Positions 62,216-64,000 of a DNA stretch of 64,000 bases are shown piece by piece; position 1 is the stretch's first letter, and every line of letters starts with the position of its first letter. Below the pieces are notes generated by a model, which did no database searches, was not told the origin of the DNA, and was given only the letters and a program-made list of their open reading frames with translations. The DNA lies in NCBI GenBank assembly GCA_003342895.1, contig PTFA01000091.1:1313660-1377659 (forward strand), written 5' to 3'. The position numbers and the translations under genes were made by a program. The DNA comes from Casuarius casuarius (taxonomy: Eukaryota > Chordata > Aves > Casuariiformes > Casuariidae).

Positions 62216-64000
62216 ATAATGCATTAGGATCCCACTGGGTGATCTCATGAAAACAATTAGTGCCATCATTGTAGATAGTATTGTCTAAATACTAGCTTAG
62301 CATTACTTTTAAGAAATCTGAGTAGCTCTCAAAGTTTTGAACAAAATTATAATGCAAATGTCATCTGTTGTCAGCAACTATTAGGAAAGAATTTTCTCTG
62401 GTGGAGTAATGAAGAAGTATAAGGACATCATATTCTAAGCCTAAAGAAGAAACTGCATCCCATTGTGGGCCTATTTTTTCTTTAAAAAACAAAACAAAAA
62501 ATTGTTTGCAATCAGTTTATAAAAGACTGTCATGGAATGTTTTTATCCTCTGAAGACTTTCTGACAAGGGAAGGAAAATCACTGTTTAAGCATTTCCGGA
62601 CTGTTAAGACTGTTTGGAGGTATTATTATTGATGTGATTTTTATTGGAGCTATTTTCCCAAACAAGTTCTCAGCAGCAGTCCACTAGAGTGCAGTTAATT
62701 CATTAGAACAAGAAGACTTCAGGTAAATGCATTATAGATGAATTGTTCATACGTAATAAGGTCAGTTCATACTGGGCAAATGCTCTCTTGGTTATTCGGC
62801 ATTGTTACAGGATCTTAGCAACACATGCTTTTGTTTTATCTGAGCTTGAGCTAATTTCTTCGTAACTGTTTACTACCTTTGCTTAAGATCTCTTAACAGA
62901 TCCTGTTTAAATCTGCCGATGATGCCATTGCATGATTGCCATGCAATCTCTACTAAATAAAAGTGTGGTTCGAGTATTATGTTCACATAGAGGTTTATAT
63001 TCAAAGACTGACACCATAAGGCTGTGTTGTTGATGCAGGTGAGCTTCTACCTTTACATTCAGTTTTGAGCTTCAAGTTCCACAGGATATTTCTAAAACCA
63101 GAACTGAAATGAAGGTGAAAGAGGAATAGTCCTGATAGAGATTGTGATGTCTCAGCTTCCTGAATGACCATTTTTAGTGGCATTAGCTGGATTTTCAGTA
63201 TCTGTGTATTTGCTTTTCCAAGCTTCCTGGTAAAATATGAAAGGTGTTCAGTACTTGATTTAGTATTAGTCCTAATAATTTTGTACATATTTGTAATGAA
63301 TATATTTGAACCATGACTGCCATGACCTCAACTGGTGTAAAGCTCTCTTGGCTTCAGTGGAGCAGTGCTGATTTAGGCATTCTGACCTGCTAGAATGTAC
63401 GGTACAGGATGCAATTCAGAGGAGAATTGGATCTCCACTGCTAGGAATAGTGCTTTCTGTATTGTAGTGGGGGGAACAGTCGGTTTCATCAGCTGTTTTG
63501 TAAAGGACTTGGAGAAGGTGAAGTGTTACAGCAGTGTTAAAGGTCAGCCTGATGTTTTCCAAATCTCGTCTCCTTTGGGAGAACCACCACAGGAATAGGA
63601 GAGAGGAAATCTGAAAAGATAAACTGTAAATAGCAGAAGCGATTGTGCTTCTTGCACATCTCTTGCTAAATCTGTTGCTGTAGTGTTGAATGGCAAGGAT
63701 CACTCTTAAATTTCATGAGTATCTGGGTTTGGTTCCAAGCAAAGCATTACAGCTACTACCATTAGAAGCCTCTTCTGTCCTTTCTTTCCTTATTATCTGT
63801 ATAATTCAATGGACTGCAGAGTTCTACCTAGTTCTGAGAATACTAGTTTCCTTGGGGAAATGCAAGTGGAGGGGCTCGTTAGGTGGTTTCTTTCCAGACT
63901 TTTTTTGCCAGATAGGACTGTAATCAGTTAGTGTAATCCACTTATACTCTGGATTTTTAAAAACTGTTTCCATAGTGGCATGGGAATGGCCACATGGCAC
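62216..64000. other. Non-coding stretch to the window end
   Basis: I recognise no gene. It contains an A-rich CAAAACAAAA tract near 62485-62500 and the hairpin at 62927. Frames of up to 95 codons at 63001-63703 are not supported by motifs. Confidence 0.5.
62927..62947. repeat. Perfect 8-bp inverted repeat
   Basis: ATTGCATG (62927-62934) and CATGCAAT (62940-62947) are exact complements around a 5-base loop, ATTGC, which repeats the start of the arm. Its ATTGCAT core is related to the octamer-type palindrome at 2592-2613. Confidence 0.6.

Overview
The window reads as vertebrate nuclear DNA, most likely from a sauropsid (bird, crocodilian or turtle). It is AT-rich by eye and CpG-poor. Every reading frame is closed at short intervals, and nothing resembles bacterial gene organisation. 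Two isolated N bases (43037, 44630) show it is assembled genomic sequence. Primate or rodent repeats (Alu, B1, young L1) are absent. What is present is decayed MIR/CORE-SINE-like copies, a few L2-like LINE tails, and one segment close to the CR1-type 3' end common in turtles and crocodilians. This assignment is inference from remembered repeat consensus sequences, not from a search.

I recognise no protein-coding gene, tRNA, rRNA, microRNA, CRISPR array or intact mobile element. The open frames (longest 146 codons, 43670-44110 minus) are about what chance gives in 64 kb of such sequence, and none resembles a protein I know. The window is best read as intergenic DNA or the inside of very long introns.

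Layout. 1-13 kb: unassigned non-coding DNA with one MIR-like relic, one L2-like relic, a palindrome holding an octamer motif, and two candidate exons (411, 8917). 13-14.4 kb: a low-complexity cluster of decayed TA repeat, MIR-like relics and a long A/T homopolymer block. 14.4-28 kb: mostly featureless, with a few relics. 28-29.6 kb: a TA microsatellite with hairpin, G and T/A runs, and the best internal-exon candidate (29441-29548). 31-48.5 kb: the clearest MIR-like copies, L2-like and CR1-like tails, and short tandem duplications. 55.8-57.5 kb: MIR-like relics, a local CpG concentration and a candidate 3' terminal exon on the plus strand (56256 to about 57500). 57.5-64 kb: featureless apart from an L2-like tail and two hairpins.

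If there is a gene here it is probably on the plus strand, because the best splice-site pairs and the terminal-exon candidate lie there. Three candidates (29441, 36723, 56256) happen to be phase-compatible. Strong acceptor-like sequences are common in this window, so this is a hypothesis for transcript data, not a gene call. I found no convincing new biological system.
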